DNA of 57,717 nucleotides from Hyphomicrobiales bacterium. GTDB taxonomy: Bacteria > Pseudomonadota > Alphaproteobacteria > Rhizobiales > Beijerinckiaceae. Numbering within the stretch: the stretch's first letter is position 1; the number at the start of each line of letters is the position of its first letter. This document shows, piece after piece, positions 9,477-17,219 of this stretch. The stretch is from positions 1 through 57,717 of the forward strand of contig JAFAQA010000197.1 of NCBI GenBank assembly GCA_019246665.1. The letters run 5' to 3'. The notes under the pieces were generated by a model, which searched no databases, was not told the DNA's origin, and saw only the letters and a program-made list of their open reading frames with translations. Position numbers and translations under genes: made by a program.

Positions 9477-10577
9477 TTACCCCCAGACCTCCTTCGAGAT
9501 CTCCACGATGAGCGAAAGCTTTTTCCACTGCTCGTCCTCCGCGAGCATGTTACCCTCTTCGGTCGAAGCGAAGCCGCATTGAGGCGAGAGGCAAAGCTGG
9601 TCGAGCGCGGCATATTTTTGCGCCTCCTCGATGCGATGCAGAAGATCCGCCTTGCGCTCGAGCGTGCCGGTCTTCGACGTCACGAGACCGAGCACCACCG
9701 TCTTGCCTTTCGGCAAAAAGCGCAAAGGCTCGAATCCGCCGGACCGCTCCGTGTCCCACTCCATGAAGTAGGCGTCCACCGGCATGGCGTTGAACAAAGT
9801 GTCGGCGATCGGCTCGTATCCCCCGGACGCCACGAAGGTCGAGCGGAAATTGCCTCGGCATAGATGCATGCTGATGACGAGATCCTTCGGCTTGTCCTTC
9901 AGCGCCTCCTGCACCATGCCGGCATAGATCGCCGGCTGTTTCTCCGGGTCGTCGCCACGCTCCTTCAACATCTTGCGTTGCTCGGGATCGCACAAGTAAG
10001 CGAAGCTGATGTCGTCGAGCTGAAGGTAACGGCAGCCGGCGGCATAAAAGGCCTTCACGGCCTTGTTGTAGGCGGCACCGAGATCCGCATAGAACTCCTC
10101 CATTTGTGGGTAGACGCCCATATTGATCATCTTCCGACCGCCTCGATAATGCAGCATCGACGGGCCCGGAATGGTCATCTTGGGCGTCTTCTTCGTGTTC
10201 GCCTTCAGGAACTTGAAGTGCTCGATGAAAGGGTGATCGGTAAAACCGATCTTCCCGACCACGCGAGGCGCCTCGGCCTTTGTCTCGACGCCCGCGAAGC
10301 GGATGCCATGCTCGACGGGCACCATCTGCACCCCGTCGAGCGCGCCCAGGAAATCATAGTGCCACCAGGACCGGCGGCATTCGCCGTCGGTGATCCCGGA
10401 GAGGCCGATCTCCTCCTGCTTCTTGATCAAGCGCCGGATCGCCTCATCCTCGATGGCCTTCAGCTCGCCGGTGTCGGTCTCACCCTTGTCACGCTTGGCG
10501 CGCGCCACCTTGACTTCGCGTGGGCGCAAAAGACTTCCAACGTGGTCGGCTCGGAAGGGCGGTATCGAGCGTTGCAT
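9477..10577 (-). CDS. MetE C-terminal-domain-like methyltransferase (cobalamin-independent methionine synthase II family)
   Basis: This is a stand-alone 366-residue protein equivalent to the catalytic C-terminal half of MetE. It starts RADHVGSLLRP, the usual opening of the family. It keeps the zinc ligands of methionine synthase: H and C in MHLCRGN (~residue 223) and the C-terminal cysteine in LSPQCGF. The folate-binding N-terminal half of true MetE is absent, so it may use a different methyl donor or substrate; calling it methionine synthase would be overreach. ATG 10577 is preferred over an ATG 69 bases upstream because it follows an AAGGAA ribosome-binding site and begins at the conserved sequence. 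It is divergent from the racemase-family gene at 10715 (137-base gap), which may indicate shared control. Confidence 0.88.
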   Translation of the reverse strand: MQRSIPPFRADHVGSLLRPREVKVARAKRDKGETDTGELKAIEDEAIRRLIKKQEEIGLSGITDGECRRSWWHYDFLGALDGVQMVPVEHGIRFAGVETKAEAPRVVGKIGFTDHPFIEHFKFLKANTKKTPKMTIPGPSMLHYRGGRKMINMGVYPQMEEFYADLGAAYNKAVKAFYAAGCRYLQLDDISFAYLCDPEQRKMLKERGDDPEKQPAIYAGMVQEALKDKPKDLVISMHLCRGNFRSTFVASGGYEPIADTLFNAMPVDAYFMEWDTERSGGFEPLRFLPKGKTVVLGLVTSKTGTLERKADLLHRIEEAQKYAALDQLCLSPQCGFASTEEGNMLAEDEQWKKLSLIVEISKEVWG

Positions 10578-10714
10578 GGCGGGTTCCTTATCGGCTTCGA
10601 TCGGTGTTAAGCACGGGGTCGGAAGAACGCCAAACGCCCGGCGCATCCATGACGCGCAGTCGCCGTACGTGGGGGTGGCGGGTGTTCTCCTTGAAGGCTG
10701 TGAAAACCGAGGCC

Positions 10715-11482
10715 ATGACCGATAGTGAAATCCGCATCGCCCATGGCGGCAAGTCCATATATGGCGCGAAGCTCGGCATCTTGATGCTCGAAGCCCGCTT
10801 TCCCCGTATTCCGGGAGACATGGGCAATGCCGGCACCTGGAATTTTCCCGTGCTCTATAAGGTGGTGCGCGGGGCCTCGCCGCATCGCGTCGTGCGCGAG
10901 CGCGCCAAAGGCCTTCTCAGCGCTTTTCTCGAGGCGGCGCACGAGCTGGTTGAGCTCGGCGCGGACGGCATCACGACGAATTGCGGCTTCCTCTCGCTTT
11001 ATCAGCCGGAGCTCGCCTCCCAAGTAGGCGTCCCGGTCGCCACGTCGAGCCTGATGCAAGCGCCGCTCATCGAGGCCACGCTGCCGCCGGGAAAGCGTGT
11101 GGGCATTCTGACGATCTCCGCGGCTTCGCTCACCAAGGAACATCTCGCCAAGGCGGGAGTCGCGGAAGATGCGCCCGTGGTCGGAACGGAAAATGGAACG
11201 GAGTTCACCCGCGCCATCCTTGGCGATGAGGAAAAGCTCGACGTTGCGGCCGCCGAGCGCGACATTCTCGCAGCCGGCGAGGAGCTCGTGGCACGCCATC
11301 CGGCCGTCGGGGCGGTGCTGCTCGAATGCACCAACATGTCACCCTATGCGCGTGCCCTTGCCCTACATGTTCGCCGCCCTGTCTTCGACATCGTGAGCTT
11401 CATGAGCTGGTTTCACGCCGGTCTCGAGCCCCGTGATTTCGGCCATCCCGCGAGCGTGTCGCGGCCCTGGCTAGAGCGGTGA
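10715..11482 (+). CDS. Aspartate/glutamate racemase-superfamily protein
   Basis: This is a soluble protein of 255 residues with the two-cysteine architecture of the Asp/Glu/hydantoin racemase fold. The first catalytic-type cysteine is in GITTNCGFLSLYQ (~residue 92) and the second in LLECTNMSPYA (~204). In this fold the paired cysteines carry out proton transfer or related chemistry on amino-acid-like or maleate/hydantoin-like substrates. The exact substrate is not evident. ATG 10715 is preferred because it begins the conserved IAHGGKSIYGAKLGIL sequence; upstream in-frame starts add an arginine-rich stretch overlapping the promoter region. The downstream TauE-type exporter begins 12 bases after the stop, so the two are probably one transcript. 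Confidence 0.85.
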   Translation: MTDSEIRIAHGGKSIYGAKLGILMLEARFPRIPGDMGNAGTWNFPVLYKVVRGASPHRVVRERAKGLLSAFLEAAHELVELGADGITTNCGFLSLYQPELASQVGVPVATSSLMQAPLIEATLPPGKRVGILTISAASLTKEHLAKAGVAEDAPVVGTENGTEFTRAILGDEEKLDVAAAERDILAAGEELVARHPAVGAVLLECTNMSPYARALALHVRRPVFDIVSFMSWFHAGLEPRDFGHPASVSRPWLER

Positions 11483-11494
11483 CCGCCGCGCGCG

Positions 11495-12250
11495 ATGATC
11501 CACGATCCCTGGTTCTACGTCGCCGCAATTCCGGCGGTGACCTTACTGGGCTTGGCCAAAGGGGGCTTCGCGGGCATCGGGACCTTGGCGACCCCGATCG
11601 TCGCCTTGGTTGTTCCGCCGGTTCAGGCAGCCTCGATCGTCTTGCCGATCCTCATCATCCAGGACCTTTACAGCATCTATGTGTATCGGCACCACTGGGA
11701 TGCCTTTAATCTAAAGGTGCTCGCTCCGGGCGCCGTGATCGGCGTGCTCATCGGTTATCTCCTCGCGGCGCGATTGCCCGAAGCGGCGGTCAGCTTCGCC
11801 ATCGGCACGATCTCGCTTGTATTCGGGTTGCGCCAGCTCTGGCTGCGCTCCTCGAAAGTGGTGCCGGCCCGCCGGCCGAGCCGGGCCGCGGGCTGGTTCT
11901 GGGGCGCGCTCTCCGGCTTCACCAGCATGATCTCGCATGCGGGCAGCCCGCCCTATCAGATCTATGTCATGCCGCAGAGGCTCGAGGCACGCATCTTCGT
12001 CGGTACGAGCGTGCTCTTCTTCGCGTTCGTGAACTGGATGAAGGTGATCCCCTATCTGGCGCTCGGCCAGATCACGCGCGGGAATCTCACGACCTCGGTG
12101 ATGCTCTTTCCGCTTGCGATCGCGACCACCTGGCTGGGGGTGGTGCTGGTGCGCCGCTTCTCGAGCGAGCGCTTCTATATTTTGAGCTATTGGCTGATGA
12201 TCCTCATCGGCCTCAAGCTCACCTTCGATGCGGTTCGAGCTATGACCTGA
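11495..12250 (+). CDS. TauE/SafE-type membrane exporter (anion permease)
   Basis: This is an inner-membrane protein of 251 residues with about eight hydrophobic segments, matching the TauE/SafE (DUF81) family that exports sulfite, sulfonates or other organic anions. Key signatures are GLAKGGFAGIGTLATPIVAL near residue 20 and GFTSMISHAGSPPYQIYVMPQ near residue 145, the internal repeat of the family. It sits 12 bases downstream of the racemase-family gene, suggesting that it handles a product or substrate of that enzyme. No sulfur-specific gene adjoins it, so the transported anion is unknown. Start ATG 11495. Confidence 0.88.
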   Translation: MIHDPWFYVAAIPAVTLLGLAKGGFAGIGTLATPIVALVVPPVQAASIVLPILIIQDLYSIYVYRHHWDAFNLKVLAPGAVIGVLIGYLLAARLPEAAVSFAIGTISLVFGLRQLWLRSSKVVPARRPSRAAGWFWGALSGFTSMISHAGSPPYQIYVMPQRLEARIFVGTSVLFFAFVNWMKVIPYLALGQITRGNLTTSVMLFPLAIATTWLGVVLVRRFSSERFYILSYWLMILIGLKLTFDAVRAMT

Positions 12251-12416
12251 CGACGCCTTTGGGTCAGCCGCCTTGATCGCCCGACAGGATATCGCGACAT
12301 CTTTAGGTATTTGTGGATACACTCGCACATCGAATGGGACGATCCTGTCGATTCGGAGCCACGAAAGCGAAATTCGCCGGATCCGGTTAAGACGAATAAA
12401 CGCCGGGGAGATTTGC

Positions 12417-13166
12417 ATGGCCAGGCTCGAAGGCAGGACCGCGTTCGTCACCGGGGCGGCGCAAGGCTTCGGCCAGTCGATTGCCGAAACGTTTGCGCGC
12501 GAGGGCGCGCGCGTCGTGATCGCCGATCTGCAAGAACGAAAGGCCGAGGAGGTCGCCAAGGCCATTGGCAAGAATGCCCTGCCGGTCCGTTGCGACGTCT
12601 CCAAGAATGCGGATGTGGATGCCGCCGCGAAGGCTGCGTTCAGGGCCTTCGGTCGCGTTGACATTCTGGTGAACAATGCTGGCACGACCCACCGCAACCA
12701 GCCGATGCTCGACGTGGACGAAGAGGAATTCGACAAGGTATTCGCCGTCAACGTGAAATCGATCTATCTCACCGCCAAGGCATTCGTGCCGCATTTCCGC
12801 GAGAAGGGTGGCGGGGTGATCATCAATATCGGCTCGACCGCCGGTATCAGGCCCCGTCCGGGGCTTGCCTGGTACAACGCCACGAAGGGAGCCGTGAACC
12901 TGCTTTCGAAGTCGATGGCGATCGAGCTTGCGCCCGACAGGATCAGGGTCGCAGCCATCGCCCCGGTTGCGGGCGAGACCCCGCTGCTTGCTTCATTCAT
13001 GGGCGAGGACACGCCCGAGAAGCGCGCTGCCTTTCGCGCGACCGTGCCGCTCGGCCGCTTGTCGCTGCCTCAGGACATCGCCAATGCGGCATTGTTTCTC
13101 GCTTCCGAAGAAGCCTCCATGATCACGGGCGCGGTGCTCGAGGTTGATGGGGGACGCTGCATCTAA
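12417..13166 (+). CDS. Short-chain dehydrogenase/reductase (SDR)
   Basis: This is a classical SDR of 249 residues, soluble and expected to be tetrameric. The NAD(P)-binding motif is TGAAQGFGQ (~residues 12-20). D37 in VIADLQE suggests preference for NAD(H). The structural NNAG is present, the catalytic serine lies in INIGSTAG (~140), and the YxxxK pair is in WYNATKGAVN (Y~154, K~158). The C-terminus ends in the typical ITGAVLEVDGGR. The substrate is unknown (family members act on sugars, 3-oxoacyl groups and alcohols). ATG 12417 is chosen for its GGGGAG ribosome-binding site and agreement with the family start; the longer in-frame reading lacks support. It lies in the same direction as the acetyltransferase gene 14 bases downstream. 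Confidence 0.9.
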   Translation: MARLEGRTAFVTGAAQGFGQSIAETFAREGARVVIADLQERKAEEVAKAIGKNALPVRCDVSKNADVDAAAKAAFRAFGRVDILVNNAGTTHRNQPMLDVDEEEFDKVFAVNVKSIYLTAKAFVPHFREKGGGVIINIGSTAGIRPRPGLAWYNATKGAVNLLSKSMAIELAPDRIRVAAIAPVAGETPLLASFMGEDTPEKRAAFRATVPLGRLSLPQDIANAALFLASEEASMITGAVLEVDGGRCI

Positions 13167-13180
13167 GGACGAGCATCCGC

Positions 13181-13834
13181 ATGCTCCACCGCCTGCGCAA
13201 GCGTCTGGGAGGGCGTCGTAATCCCCATAACCTGACGCGGGTGCATCTCGCGCGTTACGTGGAGCGCCATGGCTTCGATGTGGGCGATCACTCCTATGGG
13301 GCGCCAAAAATCCGTTGGTGGGGCGAGGAGGCGCGCCTCACCATCGGCCGCTTCTGCTCGATCGCGGACCACGTCGAGATTTTTCTCGGCGGAAATCATC
13401 GTGCCGAATGGGTCACAACCTATCCGTTTCCGGCTTTTCCGGCGCGCTGGCCTCGGGTGCCGCGCGTTGATCCCGTGGCGCCAGGGCGCGGCGACGTGAA
13501 TATCGGCTCGGATGTCTGGATCGGCGCGGGTGCGGCGATCCTGTCCGGTGTCAGCATCGGTCACGGCGCGATTATTGGCGCGCGCACGGTGGTCACGGCC
13601 GATGCGCCTCCCTATTCGGTGACCGTCGGCAATCCCGGACGGGTTGCGCGGCTTCGATTCTCGGCGATGCAAATCGCTGGCCTGCTGCAAACGGCGTGGT
13701 GGGACCTGGACGACGCAACCATCAGCGAGCTTTCCCCGCTTCTCATGAGCCCGGATGTCGACGGATTGATTGAAGTGGCTCGCGCGCTGCGCTCCGCCGC
13801 CGCGCCGAACCGGCCGGCCATGAAGCGCGCCTGA
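13181..13834 (+). CDS. CatB-related hexapeptide-repeat O-acetyltransferase
   Basis: This 217-residue protein has the left-handed beta-helix of xenobiotic/streptogramin-type acetyltransferases. The hexapeptide section starts LTIGRFCSIADHVEIFLGG. The catalytic-type histidine follows in GGNHRAEWVTTYPF (~residue 70), and the second helix part is VNIGSDVWIGAGAAILSGVSIGHGAIIGA, ending with the family-typical PYSVTVGNPGRV. Proteins of this group transfer acetyl from acetyl-CoA to a hydroxyl, either on antibiotics or, more often in chromosomal copies, on sugars of surface polysaccharides. The substrate cannot be read from context. It begins 14 bases after the SDR stop and is probably co-transcribed with it. 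Confidence 0.85.
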   Translation: MLHRLRKRLGGRRNPHNLTRVHLARYVERHGFDVGDHSYGAPKIRWWGEEARLTIGRFCSIADHVEIFLGGNHRAEWVTTYPFPAFPARWPRVPRVDPVAPGRGDVNIGSDVWIGAGAAILSGVSIGHGAIIGARTVVTADAPPYSVTVGNPGRVARLRFSAMQIAGLLQTAWWDLDDATISELSPLLMSPDVDGLIEVARALRSAAAPNRPAMKRA

Positions 13835-13840
13835 AAACTC

Positions 13841-13865
13841 GGAACCAATCACTCCCTTTCGCGTT
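13841..13865 (+). promoter_or_regulatory. Candidate EcfG-type (general stress response) promoter upstream of phyR
   Basis: GGAAC at 13841-13845 and CGTT at 13862-13865 are separated by 16 bases, matching the alphaproteobacterial EcfG consensus (GGAAC, 16-17 bases, CGTT). The site lies just after the acetyltransferase stop and ~210 bases before the phyR ATG. Autoregulation of phyR by its own sigma factor is known in this group. The long leader lowers confidence. Confidence 0.5.
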
Positions 13866-14077
13866 TGCGGGTGGTGCGTGCCAATAACAGGCTGAGTTCC
13901 ATGGGTCTTCACTCCCGCCGCAGCGCCGGCTGCCGGGCTTGCCTTAGGCGCATACCCTTACGCACCCCTTGTTCTTATCCGCTTTACGTTTTGCCAACCG
14001 GGAGCGGGCAATGAGTTTTGCCCTGTCGCGGCGCGAAGACGCGCGCCGGCGGCCCTGATTGTTCGATGGAGGGAAGG

Positions 14078-14908
14078 ATGTCGATCGCCGAGACCATCTC
14101 ACCACATATCCCTTATCTGCGTCGGTTCGCGCGTGCTCTGGCCGGCACACAGGCGGGGGGAGACGCCTACGCGTTGGCGACGCTCGAAGCGATCGTAGCT
14201 GATCCTCGGGCTCTCGACATTGGTTTAGATGTTCGAGCCGGCCTCTATCGTGTGTTTCTCACACTCTGGGGATCGGTACCTCTCAATGTCCAGACACATG
14301 AGGAGCCGAAAACGAGCTTGGCCGAAACGGCCGATCGAAGCCTTGAAGCGATCACGCCACGCCCGCGTGTCGCCTTTCTGTTGAGCGCGCTTGAGGGCTT
14401 CGATAGGGAGCGGGCCGCATTTGCGCTTGCCTGTACGCCTGAGGAAGCGTCCGAGTTGATCGATGAGGCGGCACGCGAGATCGCAGCAAGGATCGCGACC
14501 GATGTGCTGATCATCGAGGATGAACCTGTGATCGCGATGGACATCCAGGCGGTGGTCGAGAGGCTCGGTCATCGGGTGGTCGCGACCGCACGCACCCGGA
14601 AGCAAGCCGTGCGCGAGGCAGTGCGGACGAAACCCGGCTTGATTCTAGCCGATATTCAGCTCGCCGACGGCAGCTCGGGACTTGATGCCGTCAACGACAT
14701 TCTGACGTCTTTCGAGGTGCCGGTCGTCTTCGTCACCGCTTATCCGGAGCGGCTGCTGACGGGCGAAAAACCGGAGCCCGCCTTCCTCCTGACCAAGCCG
14801 TTCAACGATGACACATTGAAGGCCGTCATCAGCCAAGCGCTCTTCTTCGATCGCAAAACGCACAAGGCAGGATCGGCTTCGAAGCCAGCCGAGGCGACCG
14901 CGAACTGA
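14078..14908 (+). CDS. phyR: PhyR, general stress response anti-anti-sigma regulator
   Basis: This 276-residue protein pairs a sigma-like domain (residues ~5-135, opening ISPHIPYLRRFARALAGTQ) with a receiver domain (~142-262). PhyR is the hub of the alphaproteobacterial general stress response. When phosphorylated, its sigma-like domain binds the anti-sigma factor NepR and frees the sigma factor EcfG. The receiver has the acidic pair in IIEDEP, the phosphoacceptor D192 in LADIQLADGSS, T220 in FVTAYPERLL and K240 in LLTKPF. This matches M. extorquens PhyR closely in layout. ATG 14078 follows a strong GGAGGGAAGG ribosome-binding site; an upstream in-frame start is poorer. nepR and ecfG are not in the window, although in many relatives they adjoin phyR. 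A candidate EcfG promoter lies upstream at 13841. Confidence 0.95.
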   Translation: MSIAETISPHIPYLRRFARALAGTQAGGDAYALATLEAIVADPRALDIGLDVRAGLYRVFLTLWGSVPLNVQTHEEPKTSLAETADRSLEAITPRPRVAFLLSALEGFDRERAAFALACTPEEASELIDEAAREIAARIATDVLIIEDEPVIAMDIQAVVERLGHRVVATARTRKQAVREAVRTKPGLILADIQLADGSSGLDAVNDILTSFEVPVVFVTAYPERLLTGEKPEPAFLLTKPFNDDTLKAVISQALFFDRKTHKAGSASKPAEATAN

Positions 14909-14940
14909 AACTTCGATCGGAACGAAGCGGCGCGAAATCC

Positions 14941-15273
14941 TTAAAGACTCCGCGCCTTTTTGCGCTCACAGCTGATCACGACGGAGCTGCCGTTCTCGTT
15001 GGTGACGATGGTTTCCGAGGCGGTCGGGACGTCCTCGGCGGCAGTCGGCCGAATAGCGACGAGTCGATCATAGCCGTTTGAGCGGCACCAGCTTTGGGCG
15101 ACCAGGCGCCCGCAGTCCTCTCCGCTCGTGAGGCATTCGCTCACTCCGTAGCCGTCCGTCGCGCTGATCAGGGCTTGCCGCGGGCCCTGGATCGTTGCGG
15201 ACGACAAAGGTTGATAGGAAAGAAGGCCAGCCGATATCAAGACGCCGGCACTGAAAATCACCGTTTTGCGCAT
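14941..15273 (-). CDS. Small secreted hypothetical protein
   Basis: This 110-residue protein has a clear N-terminal signal (MRKTVIFSAGVLISAGLLSY), so it is probably periplasmic. The mature part has four cysteines in ECLTSGEDCGRLVAQSWC and ISCERK, which could form two disulfides, and an ALISATDGYGVSECL motif. I recall similar short secreted proteins in Rhizobiales genomes but know no function. It is convergent with phyR, and the two stops are only ~32 bases apart. No obvious ribosome-binding site stands out before the ATG at 15273. Confidence 0.65.
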   Translation of the reverse strand: MRKTVIFSAGVLISAGLLSYQPLSSATIQGPRQALISATDGYGVSECLTSGEDCGRLVAQSWCRSNGYDRLVAIRPTAAEDVPTASETIVTNENGSSVVISCERKKARSL

Positions 15274-15582
15274 TGCTCGCCACCCCGATTCTCGCTTCTT
15301 GATCGTCCGAAACTGGCGGCAAATCCCTTAAAGATGCTTAAGCTTAGTGGCCGAGGCAGGGCTGCAATACCAGTCTTCACCCAGAGTAACGGCTTGATAT
15401 CGCCTGCGTTCCCCGGGAGGGCCGCGCCTGCGACCATGTTTTGGGCGATATCATTACGAAATCCCTAAGCTCGCGGGCGTCGGCCACCATCTTTCGTTGC
15501 GCGCGATTTCTGTGCCATGGCGCAGCCAAAGCCCTTCCCCTATTGACCGGGACAAAAAGCGGGACGATAGGAGGCCATGCTT

Positions 15583-15627
15583 ATGTGCCGCGCACGCGCA
15601 ATGCTCGATCCTTGTTGTCGGCCTTGA
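15583..15627 (+). CDS. Candidate cysteine-rich leader peptide (14 aa) upstream of cysS
   Basis: The frame reads MCRARAMLDPCCRP and stop, with three cysteines in fourteen codons including an adjacent pair near the end. A perfect AGGAGG at 15569-15574 is spaced eight bases before the ATG at 15583. Another in-frame ATG at 15577 is too close to that site. Immediately after the stop lies a hairpin with arms GGCTG/CAGCC and a CGCGGCCGCG core (15629-15649). cysS starts 161 bases further on. Short amino-acid-rich leaders ahead of aminoacyl-tRNA synthetase and biosynthesis genes are a known attenuation device in which stalling at scarce charged tRNA changes RNA folding. No clear U-rich terminator is visible, so control could act on translation instead. 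The function is inferred. Confidence 0.45.
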   Translation: MCRARAMLDPCCRP

Positions 15628-15628
15628 C

Positions 15629-15649
15629 GGCTGGCGCGGCCGCGCAGCC
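15629..15649 (+). promoter_or_regulatory. GC-rich hairpin after the Cys leader ORF
   Basis: GGCTG (15629-15633) pairs with CAGCC (15645-15649) around CGCGGCCGCG, a self-complementary core, with one bulged G. It begins two bases after the leader stop codon, where a stalled ribosome could disrupt it. No T-tract follows. Confidence 0.4.
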
Positions 15650-15788
15650 AGGGTGCTCCCGCTCGATGCCTGACACCCCCTAACGCGGCAGCTTTTCCCT
15701 TAATCTGGGCATTTTCCGAGGAGTGAGGCCGCTCTTCGGCTCCTGCACAAGGCCATGCAAGCTCCAGGCCCGGGCGCGGAATTCTGCG

Positions 15789-17189
15789 ATGACGCTCAAT
15801 CTCTACGACACGCTCACGCGCAAGAAGCGCGAATTCGTTCCGATCGATCCGGCGAATGTGCGTCTGTATGTCTGCGGACCCACGGTTTACGACTTCCCCC
15901 ATATCGGCAATGCGCGCCCCGTCATCGTCTTCGACGTGCTCTTTCGTCTGTTACGCCGCTTCTATGGTGATCCGCACGTCACTTATGTGCGCAACATCAC
16001 GGACGTGGAGGACAAGATCAATGAACGCGCCGCGCGGGATTTCCCTAACCTTCCCCTGAATGAGGCCATTCGCCATCTCACCGAGACGACCGCGAAACAA
16101 TTTCATGACGATATCGGCGCGCTCGGCTGCTTGTCGCCAAGCGTCGAGCCACGGGCAACCGAACATCTCGAGGAGATGCGCGACATCATCGAGCGCCTGG
16201 TGAAAGGCGGATTCGCCTATGTGGCGCAGGATCATGTGCTGTTCTCGCCTGCCGCAATGGATCAGGCTGCAAAATCAGGCGGGTTGCCGCGCTACGGTGC
16301 GCTCGCCAATCGCACCCTCGACGAGATGCTTGCGGGCGCCCGTGTCGATGTCGCCCCCTATAAGCGCGACCCGATGGACTTCGTATTGTGGAAGCCCTCG
16401 AACGAGGGCGAGCCGGGCTGGCCCTCTCCCGCCGGGATTGGGACTAGGGGCCGACCCGGATGGCATATCGAGTGCTCGGCCATGTCGTGGAAACATCTCG
16501 GTGAGGTGTTCGATATTCATGGGGGTGGCATCGACCTCGTCTTCCCGCATCACGAGAACGAGATCGCGCAATCGTGCTCGGCTTTCGACCATGATCGCAT
16601 GGCAAATTACTGGATGCACAACGGCTTCCTCCAGGTGGAAGGGCAGAAAATGTCCAAGAGTCTCGGAAATTTCGTGACCATCAACGAGCTCTTGACGACG
16701 GAAATCTTCGGCGGGCGCAAATGGCCCGGCCCCGTTCTGCGGCTCGCCATGCTTACGACGCAATATCGTCAGCCCATCGACTGGACGGTTGCGGGACTGA
16801 ACGAGGCGGAGCGGGTGCTGAAGGACTGGTCAGCCCTCGTCGAGAAAGCTCCCGGGGGCGAGGTGCCTCATGCCGTCATCGAAGCGCTCGAGGACGATCT
16901 CAACACGCCGAAGGTGATCGCTACGCTGCACGCTCTGCGGAAGGAGGGCCGTGCCAGCGATTTGCGCAAGAGCCTGGGTTTTTTAGGCATCGAGCTATTG
17001 GCAAGCGAGCGCGTCGAGCTTTCCGACAAGGAAGCCGTTCAGATCGAGGCAAGTATCGCCGAGCGAAACGAAGCGCGCGCCCGCAAGGACTGGAAGGAGG
17101 CCGATCGCATCCGCGGTGAATTGCTCGAAAGCGGAGTTCTGTTGAAGGACAACAAGGATGGGACCACGAGCTGGGAGGTGAGGCGGTGA
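15789..17189 (+). CDS. cysS: Cysteinyl-tRNA synthetase
   Basis: This 466-residue class I synthetase charges tRNA-Cys with cysteine. It has the zinc/cysteine-binding and HIGH-type region [16 protein letters not shown] (residues ~28-43) and the zinc-ligand segments HIECSAMSW (C~232) and [14 protein letters not shown]. The KMSKS loop appears as [11 protein letters not shown] (~286). The C-terminal anticodon-recognition part carries the usual [14 protein letters not shown] helix. The length is normal for the family (E. coli 461). ATG 15789 ([13 protein letters not shown]) is the standard start, although its ribosome-binding site is weak; a GTG 66 bases upstream in frame is an alternative. A cysteine-rich upstream frame may regulate it. 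Confidence 0.97.
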   Translation: MTLNLYDTLTRKKREFVPIDPANVRLYVCGPTVYDFPHIGNARPVIVFDVLFRLLRRFYGDPHVTYVRNITDVEDKINERAARDFPNLPLNEAIRHLTETTAKQFHDDIGALGCLSPSVEPRATEHLEEMRDIIERLVKGGFAYVAQDHVLFSPAAMDQAAKSGGLPRYGALANRTLDEMLAGARVDVAPYKRDPMDFVLWKPSNEGEPGWPSPAGIGTRGRPGWHIECSAMSWKHLGEVFDIHGGGIDLVFPHHENEIAQSCSAFDHDRMANYWMHNGFLQVEGQKMSKSLGNFVTINELLTTEIFGGRKWPGPVLRLAMLTTQYRQPIDWTVAGLNEAERVLKDWSALVEKAPGGEVPHAVIEALEDDLNTPKVIATLHALRKEGRASDLRKSLGFLGIELLASERVELSDKEAVQIEASIAERNEARARKDWKEADRIRGELLESGVLLKDNKDGTTSWEVRR

Positions 17190-17219
17190 GCGCGGTGGAT
17201 CTTGCCGTACGCGATAAAT

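Larger units (their letters stand above)
15274..15788 (+). other. 515-bp gap: upstream and leader region of cysS
   Basis: This stretch separates the divergent small secreted protein gene from cysS and holds no large gene. Its notable content is a 14-codon cysteine-rich reading frame with a strong ribosome-binding site (15583-15627) and a G+C-rich hairpin directly after it (15629-15649); both are listed separately. A GTG at 15723 could extend CysS by 22 residues in frame (adding two Cys codons), but the ATG at 15789 fits the family start better. No tRNA or insertion sequence was seen. Confidence 0.6.
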
